Source of the DNA: Athripsodes cinereus | Taxonomy: Eukaryota; Arthropoda; Insecta; Trichoptera; Leptoceridae | DNA: 64,000 nt | Assembly: GCA_947579605.1 (NCBI GenBank) | Contig: OX388307.1 | Coordinates: 27,381,237 to 27,445,236, forward strand | Direction of reading: 5' to 3' | Shown: piece after piece, positions 34,621 to 45,432 of the stretch | Numbering within the stretch: position 1 is the first letter of the stretch | Layout of the letters: each line of letters starts with the position of its first letter | Made by a program: the position numbers and the translations under genes | The notes under the pieces: model-generated | Seen by the model: only the letters and a program-made list of their open reading frames with translations | What the model was told of the DNA's origin: nothing | Databases searched by the model: none

Positions 34621-35150
34621 ATTAAATAAGGTAATAATTATCGCGATTTGTAATACCTTTTGATTATTGCTGTGTACCTTTCACATGTAGTTATTGTCTG
34701 TTTTATACTTGAGCTTGTGAATACCCGAAAACTGTATTTTTGTAATAAAAATTACAATTGTTAACAATCAATCCTATATGTAAGTGCTAATATTCCATTA
34801 AAGTTGTATTTCCCAAACGAAGCCAAATAAAACTGTACTAGTAATATAAAACTACATATATGTTATATTATATTCTTGATAATACATTTAACATTTTATT
34901 TAGTAAATAAAGAGTGACCGAAGATTATGTCTTTGTACATAAATAAAAAAAAAATATATAAAATGTTTTCTACACGTGCGAAGTGTTGATGCAAACCAAG
35001 TATTGGAAAGAAAACTCGAGGAACTTTTATATTTTATAAGTATCTTCATTTACATAAAAAAAATATTAAATACTTCTAACAACTTACGTAAGTTTTTCAT
35101 CACAACCAGATTTAAATTTAGCGTACAAATATTTTTACTTCCTGCTTGCA
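34621..35150. other. AT-rich stretch, no recognised repeat
   Basis: No gene or repeat family seen. Confidence 0.45.
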
Positions 35151-35300
35151 GAAGGCATGCAGTGTGAATGCGGAGTAATACAGGAAGACGACCATCTACA
35201 AATAATATTTCCAGTGACGAAGTATGGCTGTACCAGTGTACCTACTCCCGCTAACAAGATTATAGAAAATGTCAAGACCATGTTTTTCTCCATCTATTTG
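35151..35300 (+). mobile_element. LINE Cys-His tail fragment
   Basis: A + frame from about 35160 reads MQCECGVIQEDDHLQ, then YGCTSVPTPANKIIENV. The C-x-C-G...H-x-x-x...C-T...A-N order is the C-terminal zinc-binding tail of jockey/R1-type ORF2 proteins; the expected cysteine between H and CT is lost. It is directly preceded by ttttacttcctgcttgcag, which by chance or not resembles a splice acceptor. Confidence 0.45.
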
Positions 35301-36894
35301 AGTGGAAATATTTAGGTGAAAAACGAAGGCCAACGAATCGAACGAATATTTTTTTAATAAAGGATATTTGATATAATATTATTTAGCACAAAATAATAAT
35401 TTATTAGCCGAAAATAAATATGTTTTTAATATTGTTTTCCTAGTATATTTTTTTTTTGAAATGTTATTATGCAAACAAACAAATTTTCATTTTTGCTTCT
35501 GACAAACACAGGTTGTATATGATTTGCTTTGAGTTTGATACCAAAAGAGAAATTTTAACTTTTTATAGATATTTATGTAGTTTTTATTACTGTTAGTAGG
35601 AATTATTCTTACAAAATACACTTGAGAAAAAAAATTGTTTTTAAAAAGCAAGTAGACACTTGTATGTACTAAGTAAGTTAAATGTTTTACAGAGGGAAAA
35701 GTAACGCACAAAATATAGTTACGCAACATAATATAAATATTTGTTTTTGAAAACATGATTCTCGTAATTTAAAGTAGTTTTTATTTTCAATTATCAAATT
35801 CGATTATTCTTATATGTTATGAATAAATAAAAAAAACTAAAGCTAATTCCTAAAATTTCTACTTCTTGACGTTATTAAAATTATGCCTAGAAAATTACGT
35901 TGAAACGTACTTATTTACTTAGTGACGGTCCTAGCTTTTTCATGGCTCCGAGCGAATCAAGCAGTGCAGAGAGAGCCTCGGGCAAAGTAATTTTGTATGA
36001 AAAAGTTCATAAGATTCTGATGCAAGTAAATGGCAAAGTAATACTAGGAAAAAGTAAAATTAAAATATTTTTTCTCAAACGTTTATTTCCAGCCATAAAA
36101 AAACAAAGTCATGCCCTCGCACGGGGCCCCCATGAGCACTGGGCCCCGGGCGGCTGTAGTATGCAATAACGGTTGGCGTTTCTTCCTCTCTGCCTTTCTT
36201 ACAAAAGATTTGGTGTGGCGAGATAGATAGATATGTGGCTAGATAGATATTCTGTAAAAACTTTTATCACTTTGCTCGACATTGAAAATTGACTGTAGGT
36301 AAATCTGGGTCGTTTTAATCAACTTAAACGTTTGTTGATTTTCACCTTGTTTACCAAATATCTTAAGTAAAAAATAATGAAATTAAATAAGCTCAAAAGT
36401 AGGTACTTTTACATACCGCCAGTAGCTTACCGGGGGTAATAAAAATTGTTAAATTTTTATGAACTTTATCATCAAATTATGAAAATATAATCCACCATGA
36501 TACAGTTTTATTTATTTTTTTCTTATAAACGCAAAGACTGTTGAAAAATATTCACACAAAACTTTGTGTTACTCATCAGAATTTCTGTAGATTGAATATA
36601 TTTCAACTTGCCAAAAAAAATTGTACGTGGTTTTATAAAGAACTAAAATTATTCTAATTCCGCATCACGTGTGTATTTTTTCATGCACATTGTTAGGTTT
36701 CGTTTTGTTTTATCAAAATTAATAATTAAGTAATTTTGATTTTATATTAGAAATGAAATCATTGCTACAGTTTTTCTATTTTCTTACAAGGGTATTAATT
36801 AAATTTGATGTGAATTTAAGATCAACTGGTGATCTCTTATTTCAAAATCTATAAATAGAAATGTAATCACAAACAATTTCACATCTTCTTCTTC
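35301..36894. other. AT-rich stretch with one GC-rich islet
   Basis: No gene recognised. A GC-rich islet at 36113-36160 (gcacggggcccccatgagca, ctgggccccgggcggctgta) stands out from the surroundings, together with 35930-35990 (ggctccgagcgaatcaagca). These could be the ends of one unidentified repeat; the 89-codon frame across it (35900-36169) has no family resemblance. Confidence 0.4.
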
Positions 36895-37275
36895 TGTAGG
36901 TGCCCTGTCAGGTCCCCTCGAAGTTGGCGAACACTCTTCTGCAACGACAATCTCAATCTGAAACTTCTACAGAGACTCGTTAAGTCCTATGTATGGTCTA
37001 TATTGCTGTACAGTTCTGAAACCTGGATCCAAAAATGAAAACAATGAATCGCTTAGAAGCACTTGGAATTTGGCTTCATAGAAGAATTCATTGGACTGAT
37101 AGGGTCACAAATGTAAATGTAGAGGTGGTATGAAGAGCAGGAATGAACAGAGAACTCCTGTTGGATGTGAAAGTGCGTAAGAACTCGTATCTGGTACATT
37201 AGATGCGCGGAGAAAAGTACCACATTTTTCGGTTGATTGTGACAGGCAAATTTTATATAAGAGGCCAAAAAAATA
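36895..37275 (+). mobile_element. RTE-like LINE thumb and C-terminal region, broken
   Basis: Successive frames give NLKLLQRLVKSYVWSILLYS, SSETW, MNRLEALGIWLHRRIHWTDR, then RAGMNRELLLDVKVRKNSYL and MRGEKYHIFRLIVTGKFYIR. This is the standard order after the reverse transcriptase core in RTE-like LINEs, matching the intact copy at 49.4-49.7 kb in layout but belonging to a different family. Stops and frameshifts are frequent. Confidence 0.65.
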
Positions 37276-38048
37276 CGTTATAAAATAATATAAAAGATAA
37301 ATTCCTCGTTTGCATGTATCGATAATTAATGTTTTCAATGTGATGGATCTTAATAAAATGATTCTGTACTCATGAAAAATCCAAATGCCTTCAAACACAA
37401 GGCTTCACCATAAGGTTACAGGCCTTTTTAAACGTTTTGTTTACTTTCAACCACTTTATTTTTATTATTTATTTCTAATGTACATTGTGTAAAAGAGAAC
37501 AAAACAAACGACGTTTGCAAAATGATACCATAAATTCAATTCTTGATTATAGTCCATTATTTTATCTGCACTACGCAATTAAATAAATTATTATCTAATA
37601 CATAATGTCAAATAGATTTTCTTTAAAAATGTTATGGCCACATAATCAAAATTATTGCTTCGGTTTAATTATTTTTATTTCTTGACAATGCCTTGCATCG
37701 TAAAAAAATATTCTTAATCCATAATTTGGAATATATTTTTATAGTTATAGCAATAACTGATGATAAACTACTTGACGACTTTCTGTTGTACGAGACAGAA
37801 GAAGGGCGTTGACTTATTCGCCTTGAACACTTATTAATAAAGAACTGTAGACATATGCCACTTATTATAATATTTTTCTTAAAAAGTTTTAGAATAAAAT
37901 GATTAAGAAACTTTCTCGATACGAACAAGTTTACGTACGTTTATTATGTGGTACATTTGGTAACAAATAAATATTAATAATTAAATAAATTTGCTATTTT
38001 AAGAGTTCATTAACTTTACGGTAATGCCACCCTTTTCAGTTAATTTTA
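37276..38048. other. AT-rich stretch, no recognised repeat
   Basis: No gene or repeat family seen. Confidence 0.5.
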
Positions 38049-38100
38049 ACATGCTCTGTAAAAACAGATGTTCCTAAAATATTACGAGTAAGACATGCAT
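38049..38100 (+). repeat. SINE-like family fragment, 5' part
   Basis: Contains catgctctgtaaaaacagat and gttcctaaaatattacgagt followed by aagacat. It abuts an opposite-strand copy. Confidence 0.5.
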
Positions 38101-38103
38101 TTT

Positions 38104-38275
38104 TACTACACCATCATGGCATATCCCAGAAATGATTTTATCAGAAGATGTAATAAACATGCAAGCTGTCCTCTCTATTCCAACAAAATAATAATGTATT
38201 CATGAAGGTGGCAAACCTCATCGCTGAAATTAAAATATAAAACGTCTTTATTTTTTCGAATACCTCCCAGAAAAT
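38104..38275 (-). repeat. SINE-like family copy
   Basis: Contains actacaccatcatggcat, atcccagaaatg, gtaataaacatgcaagctgt, cctctctattccaa, gaaggtggcaaacctcatcg and attttttcgaatacctcc. The ggggtagcc block is lost. Confidence 0.75.
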
Positions 38276-38460
38276 GACATATTAGGTCGTTTATTCTAGA
38301 TTGAGTAAATTTTTACCTATTAACGTGTAATTCCTCATATAGGTCGAGTTTAGGTCGAATTCACGTAAATGCGACCAATTAAGGTTAAGTGACCTGTTAT
38401 GATGACCTAATAATAGGTGAATATTACCAGTTTTCAACTTAAAATGTTTGCTGGGCTACC

Positions 38461-38648
38461 TTCTACAGGACACTCGAAATCTTGTAGAATATTAAAATGT
38501 ATAAGACATTAAATTTAATATTTTCAATTTGCCACGCATCTTGATTATATTATTTTGATATCACGGAGAGAACAACGGCTTCATTTCATTGACTGCAGTT
38601 AGCCTTCTGGCTACCTAATTTTGTAAGAGATGTTCTGATAGTATAATA
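38461..38648 (+). repeat. SINE-like family pieces, two orientations
   Basis: A minus-sense scrap ctacaggacactcgaaatct (38463-38482) is followed by a plus-sense piece from aagacattaaatttaata through atttgccacgcatctt and cacggagagaacaacgg to ttctggctacctaa. This is probably two overlapping or rearranged copies. Confidence 0.55.
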
Positions 38649-38697
38649 GATAAATTTCTTTAAATTCCTATTTCTTATCAAAAAAACTGCTTAAAAG

Positions 38698-38966
38698 ATA
38701 TATTTATTTATTTATTTATTTACAAATATTTACGGCCAAAGCCTTTAACATGCTAAACTTCTGTATACATACAAAACATGTAAACAAAGGAAAGATCTGT
38801 TACAAAAAAAGACACAAAACAATTAGACTAAAGAAACGAAAGTTTTACAGACAATATAACATTAATCATGTTATAAATATATGATATATGCAAACATTGG
38901 ATGGAAAATGTTTGTAATGTAGTGCTCAAAAAGGAAATAAATAAAGAGTTTTATTTATTTATTTCA
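38698..38966 (-). mobile_element. LINE 3' end with (TTTA)n
   Basis: A run of TTTATTTA at 38700-38722 followed by caaatatttacggccaaagc resembles, on the minus strand, the end of the jockey-like copy at 41.54 kb (tttacggcattattgccttt). A second ATTT tract near 38945-38966 ends the segment. No coding sequence is left. Confidence 0.5.
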
Positions 38967-39269
38967 TGAAACATTAAGTACCTACATTGTATTAATGTAC
39001 ATATAACAAGTTATTACGAAAAAAAATAACATAGACAATTTAGATAATGCCCCAGTCAGCAAATTATACGCTGGTATAAAGAGAGATAACGTTTTTATTT
39101 ATTGGAACACTTCACTATAACAAAGATGAAAACATATTACTTTAAATCATTGTTTTTAGGTTTGCTTTTGAGTTTCACTCATAGAGAGATTAATTCGAGT
39201 TACAATAAATACGTTTGATTAATTTTTCATATATTCTTTATTGTGCATTGATTACTAGCAACTTTAGAC

Positions 39270-39480
39270 ATGAACTCTTTAACATTATCCAATACAATCA
39301 ATATGCAGAGGAGAAAAAGAGATTCCCCTGATTGTGAATGTGGAGATGTGGAAATGGCGGGACACATCGAAAAAGGATGCCATCTTAACAAAATCAGCGG
39401 GGAACTGCAGGACAACAATGAAGCAGGACCGGAGGCGGTGAACTGGTTGTCAGCACTAGAGCCAAGACTGTAGATACGAC
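39270..39480 (+). mobile_element. LINE ORF2 Cys-His tail, still open
   Basis: The frame from 39270 to the stop at 39471-39473 reads MNSLTLSNTINMQRRKRDSP, CECGDVEMAGHIEKGC and EAVNWLSALEPRL. C-x-C-G...H-I...C followed by a final EAVNWLSxLxxRL is the C-terminal end of an ORF2 protein of the jockey/R1 type. Sequence after the stop (acgacccagcccacatgggt) is probably its 3' UTR. Confidence 0.65.
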
Positions 39481-39552
39481 CCAGCCCACATGGGTTAAGA
39501 TTAATCAACACACCGAGCCATACGAAAAGTAAAGTAAGTAGGTAATATACAG

Positions 39553-39602
39553 ATGGGGAGTTTATCGCAGTATCACGATCTCTCCCAACTAACCCAAAAA
39601 TA
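39553..39602 (-). mobile_element. LINE 3' UTR tail fragment, inverted
   Basis: The complement of gttagttggaagatatcg and gcgataaactc, matching the tails at 11260 and 63163. It lies immediately after the ORF2 tail at 39270-39480 but in the opposite orientation, so it is a separate insertion or a rearrangement. Confidence 0.55.
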
Positions 39603-41309
39603 TTTTTATTAAATACCTCGAATATTTTATATAAAGTTTTTAAATTGGACATATGAAATTATATTAACTTCATTTAATAAAACACATTACTTGGCTTACA
39701 ACTTTGAAAACTAAAATTACCGCTCAGCATTACATAATTTTCAAAATATATCTTACTGATGTCAGAGTAGAAACATAAATTGTTGATTATAATCGACTGC
39801 GTACATTTCAGATATATTGTGGTATTTATATTATGTATTATACCATTCGCAGATATTTTTTTCGTAAATATACAGTTAAAACATAATTAATAATATACAA
39901 TTAAATTATTTAAAACTAGAGAACCAGCCAAGTTTCCAACAAACTTAACCCAAACCTCTTACTAAATTAAAGGTTTATTTTTCTTATAAATTAGTTATCC
40001 TCAAGAAATGTAAGATAGAATAATTCTGTAGAAAAACTCTGCCGATTTTCACATGATATGGGCTGCAGAAATAATTGAGATCGTTAGGGAAACCTAATAA
40101 GGCACAAGAAGAAGACGATGGTAAAAATCACTACATAGTGATAACCTTGCCACTGCATATCGTCTAAAAATATATATTTTTTGCATTGTTTTGAATACTC
40201 TATTGTACACTAACGATGTGCAAAAATAAACTTTAACAAAATAAATAAGCCTTAAAGTCGAAAGATGTTATAAGTTTCATTCAAAGAAGACTTGATTAAG
40301 TTTCTCATAGGATCACTCACGTATTGAAAATTTACGCACGTAATATGACTATGACTGTATGTATGACGTCACGTTTCAATAAGAATATTCCATACATTGG
40401 GTTAATATCTACATATATTATAATGCATTGCGCCTAGAGCTTAAGGGGCCAATAAGAGCTTTTTATTGCTTTTATAACTTTCATTTATTTCCCTCGTGTA
40501 GTTTTGCATAATAACACTCTTATAATTCAAATGATATTTAATAACTCAATTATATCTTCAAAAATTAATAAGATACGACCTAAAGGTGAATTGTGTACGA
40601 ATACTTATAATTTTTCAAAATTTTCAAAATTTCAAGAAAAACAGACGCAATTACGTTTCGTTATTGTTTTTCTTTGTAAATAACATTTTTTTTATTTTTT
40701 CTTATTCTTCATACCTACTGTTTTATATTATTTGATCAACAATAAAATCGTGTATCTGGCCTTTATCAAAATAAGAAAAATCTCATTAGTAAAAGTATTT
40801 TCCTGAGATGACAAAAAAGTTAAAAAACAAAATGTAATGATTAAAGAAAAACAGTTTATTTTATCTAGAAAATTGGAGCCAGTGGTGGAACTGAACAAAT
40901 TATATTGGTCATGTTTTCGAATTGTTATGAATTCAAATGTTTTATAAACCAATTTAAGTTGTATTAAAAAAAAATTGTGACGGGAGAGGGTGAGGGCGAG
41001 GAGTAAAAAAATCAAGTTTATTGTAAATTAGATTCAAGAAATTTTGTTCTCAATCATGAAAACTCAAAGACACATGTTGGTATTTTACATTTACCTATAG
41101 GTAAAGCAAGCCATTTTAGTCGTAATGCAATTGTACTTGTGATAAATAAAAGTAAGAATTTACACAAAACGTTTGTCTCGCTCGCACATGCTGTTGCAAA
41201 TGAGGCTATATTTTACTATATTTCTGTCTCGCTCATCGCTTAACTAATAGGCTGTCATTATTTTGTACTACGGACACGCTACACAAAAATGATGTGCTAA
41301 TGTATGTAC
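39603..41309. other. AT-rich region, no recognised repeat
   Basis: A 95-codon minus frame at 41015-40728 is lysine-, leucine- and phenylalanine-rich without family resemblance. Otherwise nothing is recognised. Confidence 0.5.
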
Positions 41310-41437
41310 ATATATTTATTTATTTATTATTTATTAAGCATCAACAGTACACTACAGACAACATATATACATAACAACAAACAATATAGTCAAAGAAGGC
41401 ATCAATACATTGCCCCATTTATAAGTGTACACATCAT
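41310..41437 (-). mobile_element. LINE 3' end (family of 47.57 kb), left part
   Basis: ATTT repeats followed by aagcatcaacagtacactac, agacaacatatatacataac and atgccccatttataagtg. The same block occurs at 47566-47690. Its continuation appears only at 43036, after the jockey-like insertion. Confidence 0.7.
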
Positions 41438-41544
41438 AACTGTTATGTATTAAAACATGGGATTCCAGTTATCAAGTGCTTTTATTATTACATATTATAT
41501 CTCAGTACCATGAATTATTGTTACCTTACACCTTAACTAGGTAC

Positions 41545-43020
41545 TTATTTATTTATTTATTTACGGCATTATTGCCTTTGATTACAAAAAAAATATTACA
41601 AGTGGACAATTTACAAGATACAAAACAATGAAAACTTAATGACTACAAATTGACTACAATGACTAAAAAAACTTTGACTACAATGACTAAAAATTAAATT
41701 AAATTATAAAATAAACATTAAATTAAATTTGTATTTTCAGAATAAGTCTGATTAAAACATTCTATCATCTTCCTCCTCACAGAGCCATCTCCATCGAAAA
41801 ATAAGTCTATTGTCTCAGCATACCTATTACCGAGCACATGCAGACGGTTCACGACTGAATGTCTCTGGTAGTTGGTACGTGCATTTGATTCACTTAGTAA
41901 TATCCTTTGCCTAGTGGGACGGTCGGGGATATGAAATTTGATTAATTCAAGGAGCTCAGGGCAATCGAATTTTGAGTTTACTATTTTACATAACAAAATT
42001 ATATCCAATAAAACGCGCCTATCGATCAGTTTAGACATTCTTAGTTCCAGTAGTAAATTTTCGTAGCAGAAGTCGTTATAGGAGATTTCCAGCCGAAAAT
42101 TGATGTAGCGCATGAATCTGCGCTGAACCCTCTCAATAGCCCTCACGTGAACCTCATAATATGGAGACCAGACTGACGAAGCATATTCAATTTGACTTCT
42201 GACGTAGGTCTGAAAAAGTACCTTCAGAGTGTAAGTGCTTTTGAAGTCTCTTGAGATGCGAATTACAAAACCTAGCATTCGAAAAGCCCTGTCAGTGATA
42301 TAAGTTATGTGTTCCATGAAAGTTAAACCCTCATCAAACAAAACCCCCAAATCACGTACCTCACTGACAACCACCATAGCCACCGCATCCAGGGTATAAT
42401 CAAATAAGACCTTATTTCTACTTTTTGAAAATCTAATTGCGTTACACATTTTCACGACACCAAACGGACAGCGAGTCTATATTGCTCTGAAGAATTTTGC
42501 AGTCATCAATGCTTTTTATGACTCTGTACATCTTTAGATCATCGGCGTACAGAAGAACCTCAACATTGCTTAGGACATCCACTATGTCATTTATGAAGAT
42601 ATTAAAAAGAATAGGGCCAAGGTGGGATCCCTGTGGGACGCCACTTGTGGAACGAAAAACACTAGATGCAGCGATCCCCACTCTAACAGCAAGAGTCCTT
42701 CCCGACAGGTAACTCTCGATCCAGCGAAGAGGACCTCCACAGAAACCTAATCTTTCAAGCTTCTCAATCAGTACCCTGTGACTGACTGTGTCAAAGGCTT
42801 TGGAAAAGTCAGTGTATATGCTATCCACTTGACTTCCTTCAGCCATTGACGTGGTCAAATAATTGTTGTAGAGTATCAAGTTAGAAACAGTTGACCTGCC
42901 TGAAATGAACCCGTGCTGCTTGGGAGTGATAGTAGGTGAGATATGAGGTGTGATATAATGAAGAACGATCTTTTCGAATACTTTACCCAGTGTTGACAAC
43001 TTATCCTATAAATGTAAAAT
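41545..43020 (-). mobile_element. Jockey-like LINE, 5'-truncated, nested in another LINE tail
   Basis: The minus-strand element has most of the reverse transcriptase and C-terminal region (listed separately), then a 3' UTR ending in a TTTA repeat at about 41545-41565. It sits between two parts of another LINE tail, 41310-41437 and 43036-43325, which lie close together (though with a separate insertion further on) at 47566-48235. The 5' truncation point is near 43000-43020. I could not find a clean target-site duplication. Confidence 0.75.
41718..42999 (-). pseudogene. Jockey-like reverse transcriptase, one frame break
   Basis: The upstream frame (42999-42442) holds the fingers and palm: KQHGFISGRSTVSNL, YTDFSKAFDTVSH with the first catalytic Asp, SGVPQGSHLGPILFN, and VLLYADDLKMY with the YADD active site. 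The second frame (42455-41718) continues with CNAIRFSKSRNKV, GVLFDEGLTFMEHITYIT, SQIEYASSVWSPYYEVHVRA and a C-terminus ending at 41718. The two overlap by 14 bases in different frames, and the short linker usually found between them is missing, so a small deletion at about 42445-42455 broke the frame. The endonuclease domain and RT N-terminus are absent. The product would copy element RNA at a nicked chromosomal target; this copy cannot. Confidence 0.85.
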
Positions 43021-43035
43021 ATATAAGTACTACTA

Positions 43036-43325
43036 CAACAATAACAATTTGTATTATATTTAAAAGCCCATAAGGTTGTCACATTTAAATAAAAAAGGGA
43101 AAAAAATTAAAAATTTATAAAAACAGGAATTTACATTATGACAATAAAAAAACATACATGAATAACAGTTGTCTGATATTACTACATGGATAAAATTACT
43201 CAATAAATATTGAACAATCAGTGCTGTCATTCACTTCACAACCTAACCTACTTACCTGTTCCATACACACACACACACAAGAAAACATGAATCAGTGTCA
43301 CAAATGAAACTATAAAGATGTAGTA
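43036..43325 (-). mobile_element. LINE 3' end (family of 47.57 kb), right part
   Basis: Shares acaatttgtattatattta, aagcccataaggttgt, gaataacagttgtctgat and caatcagtgctgtcat with 47690-48235. An (AC)n run at 43265-43277 is specific to this copy. Confidence 0.65.
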
Positions 43326-43384
43326 TTATATGTATTAGACAACGTAATCAGGATCTTTGGTCTATAGTGTCTATACACTCTATA

Positions 43385-43525
43385 TAGGTAGTTCAATGCA
43401 CCAGTTTTCGTCCGATCAGCGAAGATAAGCAATATTGGAAGCAGTAAGTTGGTGGATGAGTTACTGTTCAATGCAGTTATATGGAGTTAATTTTACAGTT
43501 ATTTATTTATTTATTTATTTTACAG
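43385..43525 (+). repeat. 5S rRNA-derived SINE or 5S pseudogene
   Basis: Positions 43393-43464 read gttcaatgcaccagttttcg, tccgatcagcgaagataag, caatattggaagcagtaagt, then tggtggatgagtta. This follows the internal half of eukaryotic 5S rRNA (gaataca-ccgg-ttctcgtccgatcaccgaag-ttaagcaac, then the ggttagtacttggatgggtga region) with about a quarter of bases changed. The 5' third is weak. It is followed by about 30 bases and then a TTAT/ATTT tail at 43497-43522, as in 5S-headed SINEs (SINE3 type). A decayed 5S pseudogene beside an unrelated tract is the alternative. Confidence 0.55.
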
Positions 43526-44379
43526 CTATTTTGTATTATTTTTTTAAATTTAAAAGGTTTTTTGGAATACATGTTTTAATACCTTTCTTATAAATTTATT
43601 TAATGAGGGCGGACTAGCCCAGTATGAAACTCTAGGCACGCTGCTAATTGTATGTAGGTGTGCAAAGGTTTTTTACATCAATGGAAAGTGTATCACTAGT
43701 TTGTATGTACTTGGCTTGTTATTTATTTGAATAGTTGATTTATTGTATTGTTTGATTAAGTGCATTCCGTAGTATCTAGTTAAAAAAAGAATTATATATC
43801 ATGTTTACATTTTAACTAATTGTTTAAATAAATTGTTTCAAGAATAATTTAATGAAATTCATTGACAGCACGCAGTATTCAGACAAATAACGGCCTAGTA
43901 AATATTTTGGAGTGTTTATATTTAAACTAAAATAAATCCTAACCAACAAGTGATATTAATCTCACCATTACTATATTTTTTTCTAATATTCCACCTTATT
44001 CAAACATTACAGGATTCTGTATTTTTACTTTTTTTCTATCTATTATTAACAGTTTTCTTTTTTCAAACAATATTTTTTATGTTATTTTTCTTCTTTTCTT
44101 AATTGTTTTTTTATACTTGGGTATAATATGTTCAAAATATATTTTTGTGTGTTGACATAACTTTGGTACATGTTTGTGGATGACAGCTGAGTTATGAACG
44201 ATATATTTTTATTTGTTAACCATATTTATAGTTGTTGTCTGTACTTTTACCAATAAATAAAAAAAATGCAGATGCAGAGATAGTCTATTAAAATACACAA
44301 ACAGTTAATGATAGATAATTGAAAATTGGACTACAATTTTCAAATACATTCCTTTCATTTGACATTAAGATTTTGAGGA
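43526..44379. other. Probable retroelement 3' UTR, unassigned
   Basis: The segment gagggcggactagcccagt (43607 on) and the end attgttgtctgtacttttac with caataaataaaaaaaatg (to about 44267) look like a 3' UTR with polyadenylation signal and A-rich tail, in + orientation. No coding remnant identifies the element. Confidence 0.3.
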
Positions 44380-44384
44380 TTAAC

Positions 44385-44515
44385 AAAATAAATAAATATT
44401 CATGTAAACAAACTGTTTTAAGTGCTACTGTTACTATTTATACCAAATAGTAACCTGATTTTAAAGTCAAAACCAGGTAACTTACAAAACTGTTTGTTTA
44501 CATAAATTAATATAG
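44385..44515. mobile_element. Small foldback element, family of 61.6 kb
   Basis: Arms atgtaaacaaactgttttaa (44402 on) and aaaactgtttgtttacat (44486 on) enclose two nested palindromes (gttactattt/aaatagtaac; cctgatttt/aaaaccagg). The outer arm resembles the arms of the larger element at 61618-61920 (attaatttatgcaaac). Confidence 0.6.
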
Positions 44516-45329
44516 AGTTTTACAAAATAAACAACTCAATCAATATAGTCATCCTTGCAAAAATATTTTTGTGCTTAAATTATGAGACCAAAGTAAATAT
44601 TGTCATAAAAACTACAACATTATTAAAAACTTTTGAAATATTGTGTGATTAATGTAGTCGAATTCAGTTTAAACTGTCAAAAATAAAGTAGCGAAAAATA
44701 TTTTATATGAAATTCAGATACGCGATAACATACTTTTGCATAAAATCAAGTGGCAAAATAGAATATCCTTTTAAGTAAAATCATTTTAGGTGAGTACCAA
44801 AGGTAATTTTCAGAGTCGACTCGAGGGTAATTTTCATGTGTCTACACCTGACCAAAGCTTTTAGACTAAATGTTTGCATTAGCACTTGAAACAAAGTGAT
44901 CAAAATTATAGCATATATATATCATTCTATTAAACCAGAGTAGGTACGTGGTATTTTGTTTTTGTTTTGTTTTGCCTCGTTATAGTTGATTATGGTACAC
45001 AGAGTATTTATGAAAATCTTATTCACACACGTGTAGAGATTTAGTGAAGTCATGTATATGAAATAAAAAGTTGATGTAGATAATAAAATATAACGTGTTT
45101 TGTAATCGAGATACAGAAAGTTTTTTTGATTAAAAAGGAACGTGATTCACGATCATTAATAAGAAATTTAACACCATTAATTCAGCGAAGATGTTAGGCA
45201 CCTTTTTATTTTAATATTTTATTATTCGAGAGGATAACCTTTGTGGTATATTTCATTTGGTTTTTCAATTACACATTCACTGATATGATATGTACCTTCA
45301 TTATTTTATAAAAATACAGATTGACATTT
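44516..45329. other. AT-rich stretch, no recognised repeat
   Basis: No gene or repeat family seen. Confidence 0.5.
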
Positions 45330-45432
45330 CTGTGCCAATAATAAAGACGTTCAAGATAGGCAACATATTATCTTATCGCTGAATACAAGATGTTAATTAA
45401 ATATTTCACGTACACCTGCCATTTTCAGGATA
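45330..45432 (-). repeat. SINE-like family fragment, centre
   Basis: Contains tctgtgccaataataaagac, gttcaagataggcaac, ttatcgctgaatacaagatg and cgtacacctgccattttcag. Confidence 0.6.

Noticed and set aside
35138..35156. Splice-acceptor-like ttttacttcctgcttgcag before the LINE Cys-His tail
   Set aside because: No matching exon or donor is visible, and pyrimidine-rich strings ending in AG are common. Kept only as a remark on the LINE fragment.
36895..37400. Overlapping minus-strand frames of 71 and 97 codons
   Set aside because: Partly shadows of the + strand LINE remnant and otherwise without features.
39227..39652. 141-codon minus-strand frame
   Set aside because: It is the reverse of the LINE Cys-His tail; the + strand carries the recognisable motif.
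40728..41015. 95-codon minus-strand frame
   Set aside because: AT-biased codons, no motif, no splice context.
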